This document shows, piece by piece, positions 24,495 to 32,691 of a stretch of 64,000 bases of DNA (positions within the stretch are counted from its first letter, which is position 1; each line of letters opens with the position of its first letter). A program made the translations under genes and the position numbers. Location of the stretch: the NCBI RefSeq assembly GCF_900177805.1, contig NZ_FXAX01000001.1, positions 1,488,001 through 1,552,000 of the forward strand. Direction: 5' to 3'. Source of the DNA: Fibrobacter sp. UWB13 (lineage in GTDB: Bacteria > Fibrobacterota > Fibrobacteria > Fibrobacterales > Fibrobacteraceae). The notes beneath the pieces were generated by a model. It was given only the letters and a program-made list of their open reading frames with translations. It did no database searches and was not told the origin of the DNA.

Positions 24495-25526
24495 CTAAGC
24501 CCAGTTTTCAGCCTTGAGTTCGCGGCCCCAGATTTCCTTGACCACGTCTTCGACCTTGCGGTTTTCGAACAACATCTGATAAACGGCTTCGACAATCGGC
24601 ATTTCAACGCCAAGTTTCTTCGCAAGAGCGCGCGTACTACGGCAAGTCGGGACACCTTCGGCAATCATCTTCATGCCAGCAAGCACCTGTTCGAGCGTTT
24701 CGCCCTTACCAATGTGTTCGCCCACGTAGCGGTTACGGCTGTGCTGGGAAAGGCAAGTCACGATGAGGTCGCCCATGCCGGCGAGACCGGCAAACGTTTC
24801 GGGCTTTGCACCGAGAGCCTTGCCCAAGCGGCACATTTCAGCCTGACCACGCGTAAGGATGGCAGCGCGGGTATTGTCACCAATCTTGAACTTGCCACTA
24901 GCTTCGAGGCCATAGAGCACGCCGGAAGCAATTGCAATCACGTTCTTCACGGAACCGCAGAGTTCCACACCGACAATATCAGTCGAAGTATAGACGCGGA
25001 GGTAAGAGCAGCTCATTGCCTGCTGTACAACCTTTGCAGAGTCTTCGTTCACGCAAGCTGCGACAATAGCGGTGAGCACGTGGCGGCTCACTTCTTCGGC
25101 ATGAGACGGACCGCTAAAGGCAACCATCTTGTCTTCAGTCAGCCAAGGCACCTTTTCGAGGATAACTTCGCTCATGAGCTGGTCAGTACCTTCGAGAATA
25201 CCCTTTGTGGCGCAAACGACAATCGGTTCCTTGCCCTTTGCAGGGGTCCAAGAGCCAAGATTTGCGGCAACGCCAGCCATAAACTGAGACGGAACAACGA
25301 TAAGGACCATGTCACAGCCTTCAAGAGCGGCGTGCATGTCGGTCGTGTACTTAAAATCAGCCGGGAAAATAACGCCAGGAAGCTTATCCTTGTACTGGTG
25401 TTCGGTGGAGAGAAGGTCAACTTCTGCTTGGGAATTGGTCCAAAAAGTGAGTTCGTTCTTGTTTTCGTAAACAACTTGACCGAGGGTCAGGCCCCAGCCA
25501 CCGGTACCTAAAACTGTAACTTTCAT
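24495..25526 (-). CDS. gpsA: Glycerol-3-phosphate dehydrogenase [NAD(P)+]
   Basis: 343 aa. It reduces dihydroxyacetone phosphate to sn-glycerol-3-phosphate for phospholipid synthesis. The N-terminal VLGTGGWGLTLG is the nucleotide-binding loop. Further signatures are SQFMAGVAANLG, CATKGI, FSGPSHAEEV, the catalytic CGSVKNVIAIASGV lysine region, AILTRGQAEM, GLAGMGDLIVTC, SRNRYVGEHIGKG and EGVPTCRS. It lies downstream of plsY on the same strand. The product of GpsA is the substrate of PlsY, so the order der-plsY-gpsA makes sense even though a 300-bp repeat-filled gap separates the last two. Confidence 0.95.
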   Translation of the reverse strand: MKVTVLGTGGWGLTLGQVVYENKNELTFWTNSQAEVDLLSTEHQYKDKLPGVIFPADFKYTTDMHAALEGCDMVLIVVPSQFMAGVAANLGSWTPAKGKEPIVVCATKGILEGTDQLMSEVILEKVPWLTEDKMVAFSGPSHAEEVSRHVLTAIVAACVNEDSAKVVQQAMSCSYLRVYTSTDIVGVELCGSVKNVIAIASGVLYGLEASGKFKIGDNTRAAILTRGQAEMCRLGKALGAKPETFAGLAGMGDLIVTCLSQHSRNRYVGEHIGKGETLEQVLAGMKMIAEGVPTCRSTRALAKKLGVEMPIVEAVYQMLFENRKVEDVVKEIWGRELKAENWA

Positions 25527-25537
25527 AATATCGTTCC

Positions 25538-25579
25538 TTAGTCAATGGTCATTAGTCATTGGTCAATAGTTAATGGTTC
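25538..25579. repeat. Heptamer repeat array G (6 units)
   Basis: Six units in exact phase, TTAGTCA, ATGGTCA, TTAGTCA, TTGGTCA, ATAGTTA and ATGGTTC. It is one of the cleanest TTRGTYA arrays and lies just upstream of gpsA in the plsY-gpsA gap. Confidence 0.85.
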
Positions 25580-25670
25580 GTAGGCAATGCTCAACATTGC
25601 CAAAAATCATTGCCGCATATAATCTACAATAATTAAATGTGTCTAGTCACATTCAATCGAGAAATTTACT

Positions 25671-25740
25671 GGATTCCTCGGCTATCGCCTCGGAATGACG
25701 TGGGACGAGAAGGGGATTCCCGCTCAAGGCGGGAATGACA
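25671..25740. repeat. Two ATGAC-ended palindromes in the plsY-gpsA gap
   Basis: An imperfect palindrome ATTCCTCGGC / GCCTCGGAAT (25673-25696) ends GACG. A perfect one, ATTCCCGC / GCGGGAAT with the loop TCAAG (25716-25736), ends GACA. With the heptamer array they account for much of the 298-bp gap. I see no gene in it. Confidence 0.8.
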
Positions 25741-25824
25741 AGTCCTTACTGGGACTATCGCTACGCTCTAGTCCCAAATGCTGGTCTCGGTCATGTCCAA
25801 GCAAGCTTGGCCGCGACACTCAAC

Positions 25825-26499
25825 CTACGCATTTGTTTTGCGCTTAGAGCCGAAGCCGTTCTCGGTGCCGTTGAGGAGGCGCTTGATGTTCGACTTGTGC
25901 TTCACAATGACGAACACGGCGACAATCACGGCGAGAATCATCTGGCCAAGGTTGATGCTTTCGAAGTAGTATTCTGGGCAGACATAGCCAAAGATGGAAA
26001 GTGCGCCGAGAAGTCCGCACCCGAAGATGCTACCGACGGAGACGTACTTCGTGGTGACCGTGAGGATAATCCAGAGGGCAAATGCGCAAAGAACCGTCAA
26101 GGGCGAAATCGCAAGGAACACGCCAAGTGCAGCAAGCACGCCCTTACCACCGCGGAAGCCTGCAAAGCAAGTGAAGCTGTGGCCGAGAATCACGAGGAGA
26201 CCTGCAACAAGCGGGACCCATGCGCTGTAATCGGCGCCGCCAGCGGCGACCTGTGCTTCGCACATTTTCTGGGCGATGAACGGTCCAAAGAAACCCTTCA
26301 AAAGATCCATGAACACGACCGGGAGAGCAGGCTTCCAGCCGAGCACACGGAATGTATTCGTGAGGCCCGCATTTTTGGAGCCGTAATCACGAATGTCAAA
26401 GTCCTTACCTTTCGCGAGTTTTGCGATCCATATGGCGCTGGGGATCGACCCCAGCAAGTACGCTATTGGAAGACTCAGTAAACTGTTCAAGTTCTTCAT
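25825..26499 (-). CDS. plsY: Acyl-phosphate:glycerol-3-phosphate acyltransferase
   Basis: 224 aa, a multispanning inner-membrane enzyme that acylates glycerol-3-phosphate from acyl-phosphate. The three family motifs are visible: YLLGSIPSA, GSKNAGLTNTFRVLG (usual form G-S-G-N-x-G-A-T-N) and FRGGKGVLAALG. The first membrane segment begins at residue 6, so the start at 26499 must be right. As a consequence the first 95 bp overlap the 3' end of der in another frame. A basic C-terminal tail of about 20 residues ends the protein. It works with gpsA downstream. Confidence 0.93.
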   Translation of the reverse strand: MKNLNSLLSLPIAYLLGSIPSAIWIAKLAKGKDFDIRDYGSKNAGLTNTFRVLGWKPALPVVFMDLLKGFFGPFIAQKMCEAQVAAGGADYSAWVPLVAGLLVILGHSFTCFAGFRGGKGVLAALGVFLAISPLTVLCAFALWIILTVTTKYVSVGSIFGCGLLGALSIFGYVCPEYYFESINLGQMILAVIVAVFVIVKHKSNIKRLLNGTENGFGSKRKTNA

Positions 26500-27832
26500 C
26501 CTTTCTGAGGGTTAACTTTCTATCGAAATTCAAGCGGAGCGGAGCGCCCTGCAACTGGAATTCGTCATAAAACTTTTTGAGCAAGTAGCGCTTGTACGAT
26601 TCGTCGACAAGTTCCGGCGTGCGGGTTTCGATGTCGATGACCGGCGGTTCCACCATGATCTGGCAGGCACGGGTAAGCATAACGACTCGTCCATTGTGGC
26701 TCGGAGGAGCTTTCTCCTGCAAGAAGTTCGCAAAGCTTTCGGCAACGCGGTCACGGCCAAGCACACGGCGGCAGTTGGCATAGACGGTCTGGATAGCCTG
26801 AATCACGCGGCCTACGCGCTGGCCTTCCTTGGCACTGATCGAGAGAATCGGTACAAATTCAAGCATCGGTTCGCGTTCGAGGAGTTCCTTGACCATGTGA
26901 TCAAAAGACTTGTCGTTCTTGTTCGGGAGGATATCCCATTTGTTCAGCACGACGACGAGGCCCTTGCCCGCCTTGCGGATTTCCGTGATGATGCGGTAGT
27001 CCTGGATTTCCATGCCGCGCGTGCAATCGACGACGAGCACAGACAAGTCAGAACGGCGGATGCTTTCGAGCGTACGCATGTTGCTGAAGACTTCCACTTC
27101 GTCTTCGACGCGAGCCTTTTTGCGGAGGCCTGCGGTATCGGTAACGACAAACTTTTGTCCGTCAACGACAAAGTCACAGTCGATAGAGTCGCGGGTTGTA
27201 CCCGGGATGTCGGAGACCACAGCGCGATCTTCGTTCAACAGGCGGTTGAGGAGCGTACTCTTGCCTGCATTCGGGCGACCGAGAATGGCAAAACGCACCG
27301 GGCGTTCTTCGCGGCGTTCGCCACGCACCGGAGTCGGGAGCACGGAGACCACTTCGTCCAAGAGCGAGAGGCAAGCGTAGCCGGTCAAGGCACTGACGGT
27401 ACGCGGCTGACCAAAGCCGAGTTTGAGGAATTCGTAGCTTTCCTGGCGGTCGCCCTGCAATTCGCTCTTGTTCGCGACGAGGATGACCTTCTTGTCGAGC
27501 TTGCGGATGAGGCGTGCAAACTGCTGGTCGAGCTTGGTGATGCCCACGCGGATATCGACCATGAAAAGCACGAGGTCGGCTTCGTTCACGGCGTTAAAAA
27601 TCTGGGTTCGGACGCTGTCCGCCAAGACGTCGATAGAATCATCGGGCAAGAATCCACCCGTATCGACGACTGTAAATTCGTGACCCTTGTAAATCGCATT
27701 CTGGTAATGACGGTCGCGGGTAACACCATCGCGGTCGCTCACCACGGCGGCACGGCGGCCAAGAATGCGATTGAAGAGGGAGGACTTTCCGACGTTCGGA
27801 CGTCCAATTATGCAAACGATAGGTAATTTCAT
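26405..27832 (-). CDS. der: Ribosome-associated GTPase Der (EngA)
   Basis: 475 aa. It has two tandem G domains, with G1 loops GRPNVGKSSLF (near residue 8) and GRPNAGKSTLL (near 175), DTGGF and DTAGL switch II motifs, and a C-terminal KH-like domain ending near PLRLNFDRK. It is needed for 50S subunit assembly. The ATG at 27832 is preferred over a TTG 9 bp upstream. A TATATTTG element lies 6 bp before the ATG and there is no Shine-Dalgarno. About 35 residues after the KH-like domain are encoded in DNA that also encodes the start of PlsY, so this tail is probably not conserved. Confidence 0.95.
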   Translation of the reverse strand: MKLPIVCIIGRPNVGKSSLFNRILGRRAAVVSDRDGVTRDRHYQNAIYKGHEFTVVDTGGFLPDDSIDVLADSVRTQIFNAVNEADLVLFMVDIRVGITKLDQQFARLIRKLDKKVILVANKSELQGDRQESYEFLKLGFGQPRTVSALTGYACLSLLDEVVSVLPTPVRGERREERPVRFAILGRPNAGKSTLLNRLLNEDRAVVSDIPGTTRDSIDCDFVVDGQKFVVTDTAGLRKKARVEDEVEVFSNMRTLESIRRSDLSVLVVDCTRGMEIQDYRIITEIRKAGKGLVVVLNKWDILPNKNDKSFDHMVKELLEREPMLEFVPILSISAKEGQRVGRVIQAIQTVYANCRRVLGRDRVAESFANFLQEKAPPSHNGRVVMLTRACQIMVEPPVIDIETRTPELVDESYKRYLLKKFYDEFQLQGAPLRLNFDRKLTLRKDEELEQFTESSNSVLAGVDPQRHMDRKTRER

Positions 27833-27838
27833 CGGGCA

Positions 27839-27846
27839 CAAATATA
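27839..27846 (-). promoter_or_regulatory. TAnnTTTG element abutting der
   Basis: TATATTTG on the minus strand, separated from the der ATG by only 6 bp (TGCCCG). It is a Bacteroidetes-type -7 element and predicts a leaderless or nearly leaderless der transcript. Confidence 0.5.
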
Positions 27847-27870
27847 GAAATTGTGTCTAGGGGTTGTTTA

Positions 27871-27919
27871 GACTAAAGACCAGCGACTAATGACCAATGA
27901 CTAACAACCAATAACAAAC
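27871..27919. repeat. Heptamer repeat array H (7 units)
   Basis: Seven units in phase, alternating GACTAAx and GACCAxx (for example GACTAAT then GACCAAT), and ending AACCAAT and AACAAAC. It is the longest array in the window and lies between the divergent der and aroE genes. Confidence 0.85.
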
Positions 27920-27951
27920 ATCTTTTTTCATTCTTTCTCGCAAGAATAATA

Positions 27952-27959
27952 TATCTTTG
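27952..27959 (+). promoter_or_regulatory. Putative promoter of the aroE operon
   Basis: TATCTTTG, a perfect TAnnTTTG element, lies 55 bp ahead of the proposed aroE start. A small CCCAC / GTGGG hairpin lies between them in the leader (27983-27994). Confidence 0.5.
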
Positions 27960-28013
27960 TAGTGTATTATTTAGAGTTTTTCCCCACAGGTGGGAAGGAC
28001 ATACGAGGTTACT

Positions 28014-28931
28014 TTGGCTTCCATAAACGGAAAGACGGAAACTCTTTGCATTTTCGGGCATCCGGTTGCTCACAGCAAATCGCCCGCTATGCACAACGCC
28101 CTTTTTGACGCCCTTGGCATCAATGCGGCTTATCTCCCCTACGCACCCGAACCAGAAAATTTCGCCCAAGCGATTCAAGGCTTCAAGGCGATGAAGTTCC
28201 ATGGTGCAAACGTCACCATCCCCTACAAGACGGAATTCTTCAATGCAGACGGAACTGCCCGCCTGGTGGATGAACTTTCAGAAATTTCGAAGTTCACCGG
28301 TAGCGTGAACACGCTGTACTGGAAAGATGGCGTTGTCGGTGGGACTCTCTGCGGAACGACGACAGACCCTTACGGTTGCGTGCGAAATCTCGAAGAGAAT
28401 GGCGTAAATCCGTCTAGCAAGAAGATTGCACTCCTCGGAAACGGAGGTGCCGCCCAGTCGATTGCTTTTACGCTTGTGGAACAAAGAAACGAGCTTACTA
28501 TTGTTTGCCGCACCAAGGAAAAAGGCGAAGCTCTTGCGGGTTCTTTGAACAAGTTTTTCCAGTCCGGCAATGCAAGCGACAAGAATTTCAAGACCGTTCA
28601 GGTCACGACGTTTGGTGAATTTGCAAATATTTCCGCAAACTTTGACATCATCATCAACGCGACCTCGGTCGGCATGAGCCCAAACATTGATGCCTCCCCC
28701 ATTACAGACGAATGTCTGCACAAGGGTCAGGTTGTCTGCGACATTGTCTACACACCGCCACACACCAAGCTTTTGCAGATGGCAGAAGCCAAAGGTTGCA
28801 AGATTGTGACCGGAGAAGGCATGCTCGTACACCAGGGCCTCGAAAGCTTTAAAAAGTGGTTCCCGAAGGAAACCGAAAACAAAACAAACGAAGAACTTAC
28901 TGCGATTATGCGCAAAGGAATGCAGGGCTAA
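28014..28931 (+). CDS. aroE: Shikimate dehydrogenase
   Basis: 305 aa from a TTG at 28014, which has GAGG 5 bp upstream. An in-frame GTG at 27990 is an alternative that adds 8 residues. It reduces 3-dehydroshikimate to shikimate with NADPH. Signatures: FGHPVAHSKSPAMHNALF (substrate serines), GANVTIPYK with catalytic Lys, NTLYW, LLGNGGAAQSIAF (nucleotide-binding loop), INATSVGMSP and GEGMLVHQGLESF. It lies 1 bp before the aroK-aroB fusion, so three consecutive shikimate pathway activities are encoded by two coupled genes. Confidence 0.93.
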   Translation: MASINGKTETLCIFGHPVAHSKSPAMHNALFDALGINAAYLPYAPEPENFAQAIQGFKAMKFHGANVTIPYKTEFFNADGTARLVDELSEISKFTGSVNTLYWKDGVVGGTLCGTTTDPYGCVRNLEENGVNPSSKKIALLGNGGAAQSIAFTLVEQRNELTIVCRTKEKGEALAGSLNKFFQSGNASDKNFKTVQVTTFGEFANISANFDIIINATSVGMSPNIDASPITDECLHKGQVVCDIVYTPPHTKLLQMAEAKGCKIVTGEGMLVHQGLESFKKWFPKETENKTNEELTAIMRKGMQG

Positions 28932-28932
28932 A

Positions 28933-30555
28933 ATGAAGAAGCATCTCTACTTTACCGGATTCATGGCCAGCGGCAAGAGCCGTACAGGTCGCGCCCTCGC
29001 AGACCGCCTCGGACGCCCGTTTGTCGATACGGATAACGTCATTGTAGAACGCGCCGGCAAGTCCATTAGCGAAATTTTTGAACAAGAAGGCGAAGCCGCT
29101 TTCCGCAAGATGGAACGCGACGTGATTGCCGAAATTGCACAGAGCGAAAAGCCTCTCGTTGTATCTCTCGGCGGTGGTGCTCTCACGCAGGCCGAAAACT
29201 TGAAGGTCATCCGCGAAAACGGAACGATTATCCGCCTGTGGGCAAAGCCCGAAGTGCTTTCGGAACGCATTGGCCGCAAGAACACGCGCCCGCTCCTTGC
29301 AAACCTTTCGGACGAAGAACGCCTCGAAAAGATCAAGCAGATGCTGAAAGACCGCGAAAAGAATTACGCCAATGCGGACTTTAGCGTCGAAAGCTCGAAC
29401 GACTATTCCGAAACGCACGTCACGGAACGCATTATGCACATGCTCAAGTTCTGGGAAAGCCATGCACTTGACGTGCACCCGAGCGAAGGTGGCCGCTACC
29501 CGATTTTCATCGGCAAGAACATTGTGCCGGACGCCGCAATTATGCTTGAAGGCTTACGTCTTGCCCCGACTTACGAATTCTTGATTTGCACGGACACGAC
29601 GATTGCCAAGGAACAGAACACGAAGCTTTCGGAACTCCGCGGTCAGGCAGGCCGTTGCCCGATTTTCAAGTTCCAGGCAGGCGAAGGCCACAAGACGCTC
29701 CACAACTTGAACCAACTTTACAGTTTCATGTTGCACCGCGGTTACACCCGCAAGAGCTGCCTTTTGCAGTTCAGCGGCGGTGTCGTAGGTGACATGGCTG
29801 GCTTTGGTGCCGCCACGTACCAGCGCGGCATTCCGTTTGTGCAGTTCCCGACAACGCTCTTGTCGATGGTCGACAGTTCCGTTGGCGGTAAAGTCGCCGT
29901 GAACCATGCCGAAGGCAAGAACATGATTGGCGCTTTCTACCAGCCGAAAGCGGTTGTCTGCGACATTTCTGTGCTGAACACGCTCCCCCCCACCGAATAC
30001 TTAGCAGGTCTTGCCGAAATCGTCAAGTACGGCGTGATTTACGATGAAGAATTCTTCACCTACCTTGAAAATAACGTTGAAAAGATCAAGGCTCACAACT
30101 TTGACGTGTTGAAGCACATGATTTTCCGCAGTTGCCAAATCAAGGCCGAAGTGGTCGGCATCGACGAAAAGGAAGCAGGCCTCCGCGCCATCCTCAATTA
30201 CGGTCACACGTTCGGTCACGCCATTGAAAAGCTTACGCATTACGAGCTCTACAGCCACGGCATCGCCGTTTCTTTGGGCATGCGAGTGGCCGCACGCGCT
30301 GCAGTGCTCCTCGGAAAGCTCTCGAAAGAAGACGAACAGCGCCAAAACAAATTGCTCGACGATCTCGGATTCCCGAAGACATACAACACGGATGTCGAAG
30401 CGGCTTGGGCTGCAATGGCAGTCGACAAGAAGGCAGAAAAGGGCACTAGAGTTTATATTTTGCCTACAAAGATTGGAAAGGTCGAAAAAGTTTGTAATAT
30501 TGATAAGGGTATTATTGCAAATGCCTGGAAAGCCATCCAGGCAAGTGAGGTTTAG
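28933..30555 (+). CDS. aroKB: Shikimate kinase / 3-dehydroquinate synthase fusion
   Basis: 540 aa bifunctional protein. Residues 1-170 are shikimate kinase: Walker A GFMASGKSRTG, DTDNVI, EAAFRKMERDVI and SLGGGAL. Residues about 180-540 are dehydroquinate synthase: GEGHKTLHNL, FSGGVVGDMAGFGAATYQRGI, PTTLLSMVDSSVGGKVAVNH, KNMIGAFYQP, GLAEIVKYGV and NYGHTFGHAIE with metal-binding residues. AroB makes dehydroquinate at step 2 and AroK phosphorylates shikimate at step 5. The upstream aroE covers step 4. The stop TAG directly abuts the ATG of the next gene. Fusions in this order occur in some bacteria. Both active sites look intact. Confidence 0.95.
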   Translation: MKKHLYFTGFMASGKSRTGRALADRLGRPFVDTDNVIVERAGKSISEIFEQEGEAAFRKMERDVIAEIAQSEKPLVVSLGGGALTQAENLKVIRENGTIIRLWAKPEVLSERIGRKNTRPLLANLSDEERLEKIKQMLKDREKNYANADFSVESSNDYSETHVTERIMHMLKFWESHALDVHPSEGGRYPIFIGKNIVPDAAIMLEGLRLAPTYEFLICTDTTIAKEQNTKLSELRGQAGRCPIFKFQAGEGHKTLHNLNQLYSFMLHRGYTRKSCLLQFSGGVVGDMAGFGAATYQRGIPFVQFPTTLLSMVDSSVGGKVAVNHAEGKNMIGAFYQPKAVVCDISVLNTLPPTEYLAGLAEIVKYGVIYDEEFFTYLENNVEKIKAHNFDVLKHMIFRSCQIKAEVVGIDEKEAGLRAILNYGHTFGHAIEKLTHYELYSHGIAVSLGMRVAARAAVLLGKLSKEDEQRQNKLLDDLGFPKTYNTDVEAAWAAMAVDKKAEKGTRVYILPTKIGKVEKVCNIDKGIIANAWKAIQASEV

Positions 30556-31539
30556 ATGAGTATATTGGTTACCGGGGGAACGGGATCACTTGGGTACAGT
30601 ATTCTATCTAACTTAAGCGGCACCAATCACGAGCTGTACAGCTTCAGTGATGAACTTCCGCAGCCGTGGCAAAAGGTCGAAGGAGTACAGTACCTGACCG
30701 GTGATTTGCTGGACTTCAGAAATGTGCTGGAAATGATTCAGAAAGTTTCCCCGACGCACATTTACCATCTGGCAAGCCAATCCTCTGTGGGGCTCAGCTA
30801 CAAGAAGCCTTACGAAACGCTCAACATCAACTTGTTGGGTACACAAACGCTCCTCGAAGCAGTGCGACAGGTTGTGCCGAAGGCAAAAGTCTTGCTCCTC
30901 AGCAGTAGCGAAATCTATGGCAGGACGGAACAGCAACTGACTTACTTGCACAAGGAAACAGACCCTCCTAACCCGCTCACTCCGTATGCCACGTCCAAGG
31001 CATGCATGGAAATATTGGGAAACCAGTTCCGCAATGCAAACGGTCTGCATATCGTGTTTGCTCGTCCGTTCCACTTTACAGGTCCGCACCACAGCCGCCG
31101 CTTTGTAATCCCTTCCATCGCCTACCAGTTGGTGAAGATAAAGTATTACGGAGCAGAACCGGTCATTTATTCGGGAAGCCTCGACGTAAGCCGTGACGTG
31201 GTTGACGTGCGTGACGTTGCCCGCGCTGCCATCCAGATTTTGAACACCGCCGAATCCGGCGAAGCGTTCAACATTTGCTGTGGAAAGTCCTACACGTTCC
31301 GTGAACTCGTGGAAATGCTCGTGGACATCTCCGGCGTGAGCGTGGACTTCCGTTTTGACCCGGGTTACGACCGTTGCAACGACATTCCACTCTTGATTGG
31401 CGACCCCACCAAGATCATGAATCTCGGCTGGAAGCCCATGATTTGCATGGAAGATTGCCTCTCGGATTTGTTCAACGAAATGGTGGTCCGCCGCCGCGTA
31501 GAACTCAAGATGGGCATGGGTCGCGATTTGCGTCTGTAA
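30556..31539 (+). CDS. NAD-dependent epimerase/reductase, GDP-4-keto-6-deoxymannose reductase-like
   Basis: 327 aa, extended SDR. TGGTGSLGYS is the NAD(P) loop, HLASQSSVG and SSSEIYG are the conserved strands, and YATSK holds the catalytic Tyr and Lys. The FARPFHFTGPHHSRRFVIPSI and SRDVVDVRDVA segments recall RMD/GDP-mannose dehydratase relatives, so it probably makes a deoxysugar nucleotide such as GDP-rhamnose. Specificity is inferred only. It starts on the base after the aroKB stop, with GAGG in the end of aroKB. A strong terminator follows at 31601. Confidence 0.82.
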   Translation: MSILVTGGTGSLGYSILSNLSGTNHELYSFSDELPQPWQKVEGVQYLTGDLLDFRNVLEMIQKVSPTHIYHLASQSSVGLSYKKPYETLNINLLGTQTLLEAVRQVVPKAKVLLLSSSEIYGRTEQQLTYLHKETDPPNPLTPYATSKACMEILGNQFRNANGLHIVFARPFHFTGPHHSRRFVIPSIAYQLVKIKYYGAEPVIYSGSLDVSRDVVDVRDVARAAIQILNTAESGEAFNICCGKSYTFRELVEMLVDISGVSVDFRFDPGYDRCNDIPLLIGDPTKIMNLGWKPMICMEDCLSDLFNEMVVRRRVELKMGMGRDLRL

Positions 31540-31600
31540 CTTGTTCCATTTATCGGCAATTCATTCCGCAATAACCGCCGTTTAGCGAATTTCTACAACA

Positions 31601-31629
31601 AAGCTGTTCCACATGAACAGCTTTTTTTT
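31601..31629 (+). terminator. Intrinsic terminator after the aro/reductase operon
   Basis: Perfect 9-bp stem AAGCTGTTC / GAACAGCTT with a CACAT loop and eight T. It ends 12 bp before the start codon of the next gene. Confidence 0.9.
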
Positions 31630-31641
31630 ATTTTTTCGAGT

Positions 31642-32691
31642 ATGAGATTACAAATAAAAAATATTGCTTTGGGGATATGTGCCCTGTTTGCTTTGTCTGC
31701 GACAACACACGCCGCAGAAGTTGTTGGTCCGCAGGGTGGCGATAGAGCCCTCACTGTTAGCGACTTTATGCCGCACAATCCCATTTCTAAAGAATTTAAC
31801 GAAACCTGGAGTTACCAGTTCGTATTCGACAACGGCACACGAGCTTTTGTAAACTACTCCCTCCTTAACGTGCCTGGCTCCGGCCGTAAAATCGGCTGCG
31901 ACTTGAACTTCTGGAATTTCAAGGGAAAGACCTACTCTGTTGGCCGCCAATACCCGCCAGAACGTCTCGTTGCAAGCAAGGAAAAGGCAACTATCGATAT
32001 CAAGGGCGAATACAAGCTCGAGAACAAGCCGGGTAAAGGCCATCGCGTTCTTTATAGCGCCGACAAGGGCGGAAAATTCCTCCTCGACGTGACATTCGAA
32101 AGCGCAGTCCAGGGCATGGTCCCGGGAAATGGAGTCTGGACTTACGGCAAAGAAAAGATGGGCCAGTTCATCCACATTCCTTACGGACGCGTTACGGGTA
32201 AAATTGCCTACAACGAAGACACTTTGACAGTCAAGGGTTACGCCTACATGGACCAAATTTGGCAAACCGCACAGGCAACAGATATGGCAGCCCGCACCAT
32301 CAACTTTAGCACAAGCGACAAATCCCCGATGCACGCAGGCCGCATCACCCTCACGAAAGATGGTAAGTTGATGGGTTACGCCTTATACAACGGACCGCAG
32401 GGCATGAAGGTCGCCATCCCGACAAAGGTCAAGGAAGGCGGCTCCGAATACAACGGCAAAAAATTCCCGACAACAACGCTCTCATTTGAATGGAAGAACG
32501 GCGTCCCGGCTATGGTGTTCCCCGTGAACAAGGTTTTGCAAAAGGCATCGCTTTTGGACAAGATTGACGGCTGGTTTGCAAAGAAGGCTATGAAGATTGC
32601 CGCAGGTGGCGAAGTTTTGTTCTACCGCGGTAGAAGCCAGAACGGACTTGGCAAGAAAATTGACTGGGCTATTACAGGGGTCAAGGACTAA
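31642..32691 (+). CDS. Exported lipocalin-fold protein (CrtC/AttH/Svf1-like)
   Basis: 349 aa with a Sec signal peptide ending in THAA (about residue 25). The body has the two-lipocalin layout of the CrtC/AttH superfamily: WSYQFVFDNGTRAFVNYSLLN near the start, GRVTGKIAYNEDTLTVKGYAYMDQIW (the family's G-x-G-Y-x-D-H-x-W position, here YMDQIW), and a second barrel with AGRITLTKDGKLMGYALYNGP. CrtC is a carotenoid hydratase, but most relatives have unknown roles and no carotenoid genes are near. The His of the usual DH pair is Gln here, so hydratase activity is doubtful. Its TAA overlaps the ATG of hisA by one base. Confidence 0.72.
   Translation: MRLQIKNIALGICALFALSATTHAAEVVGPQGGDRALTVSDFMPHNPISKEFNETWSYQFVFDNGTRAFVNYSLLNVPGSGRKIGCDLNFWNFKGKTYSVGRQYPPERLVASKEKATIDIKGEYKLENKPGKGHRVLYSADKGGKFLLDVTFESAVQGMVPGNGVWTYGKEKMGQFIHIPYGRVTGKIAYNEDTLTVKGYAYMDQIWQTAQATDMAARTINFSTSDKSPMHAGRITLTKDGKLMGYALYNGPQGMKVAIPTKVKEGGSEYNGKKFPTTTLSFEWKNGVPAMVFPVNKVLQKASLLDKIDGWFAKKAMKIAAGGEVLFYRGRSQNGLGKKIDWAITGVKD

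Noticed and set aside
25735-26481. Plus-strand frame over plsY
   Set aside because: Antisense of conserved PlsY; it starts inside a palindromic repeat.
26696-27826. Plus-strand 376-residue frame over der
   Set aside because: Antisense shadow of Der.
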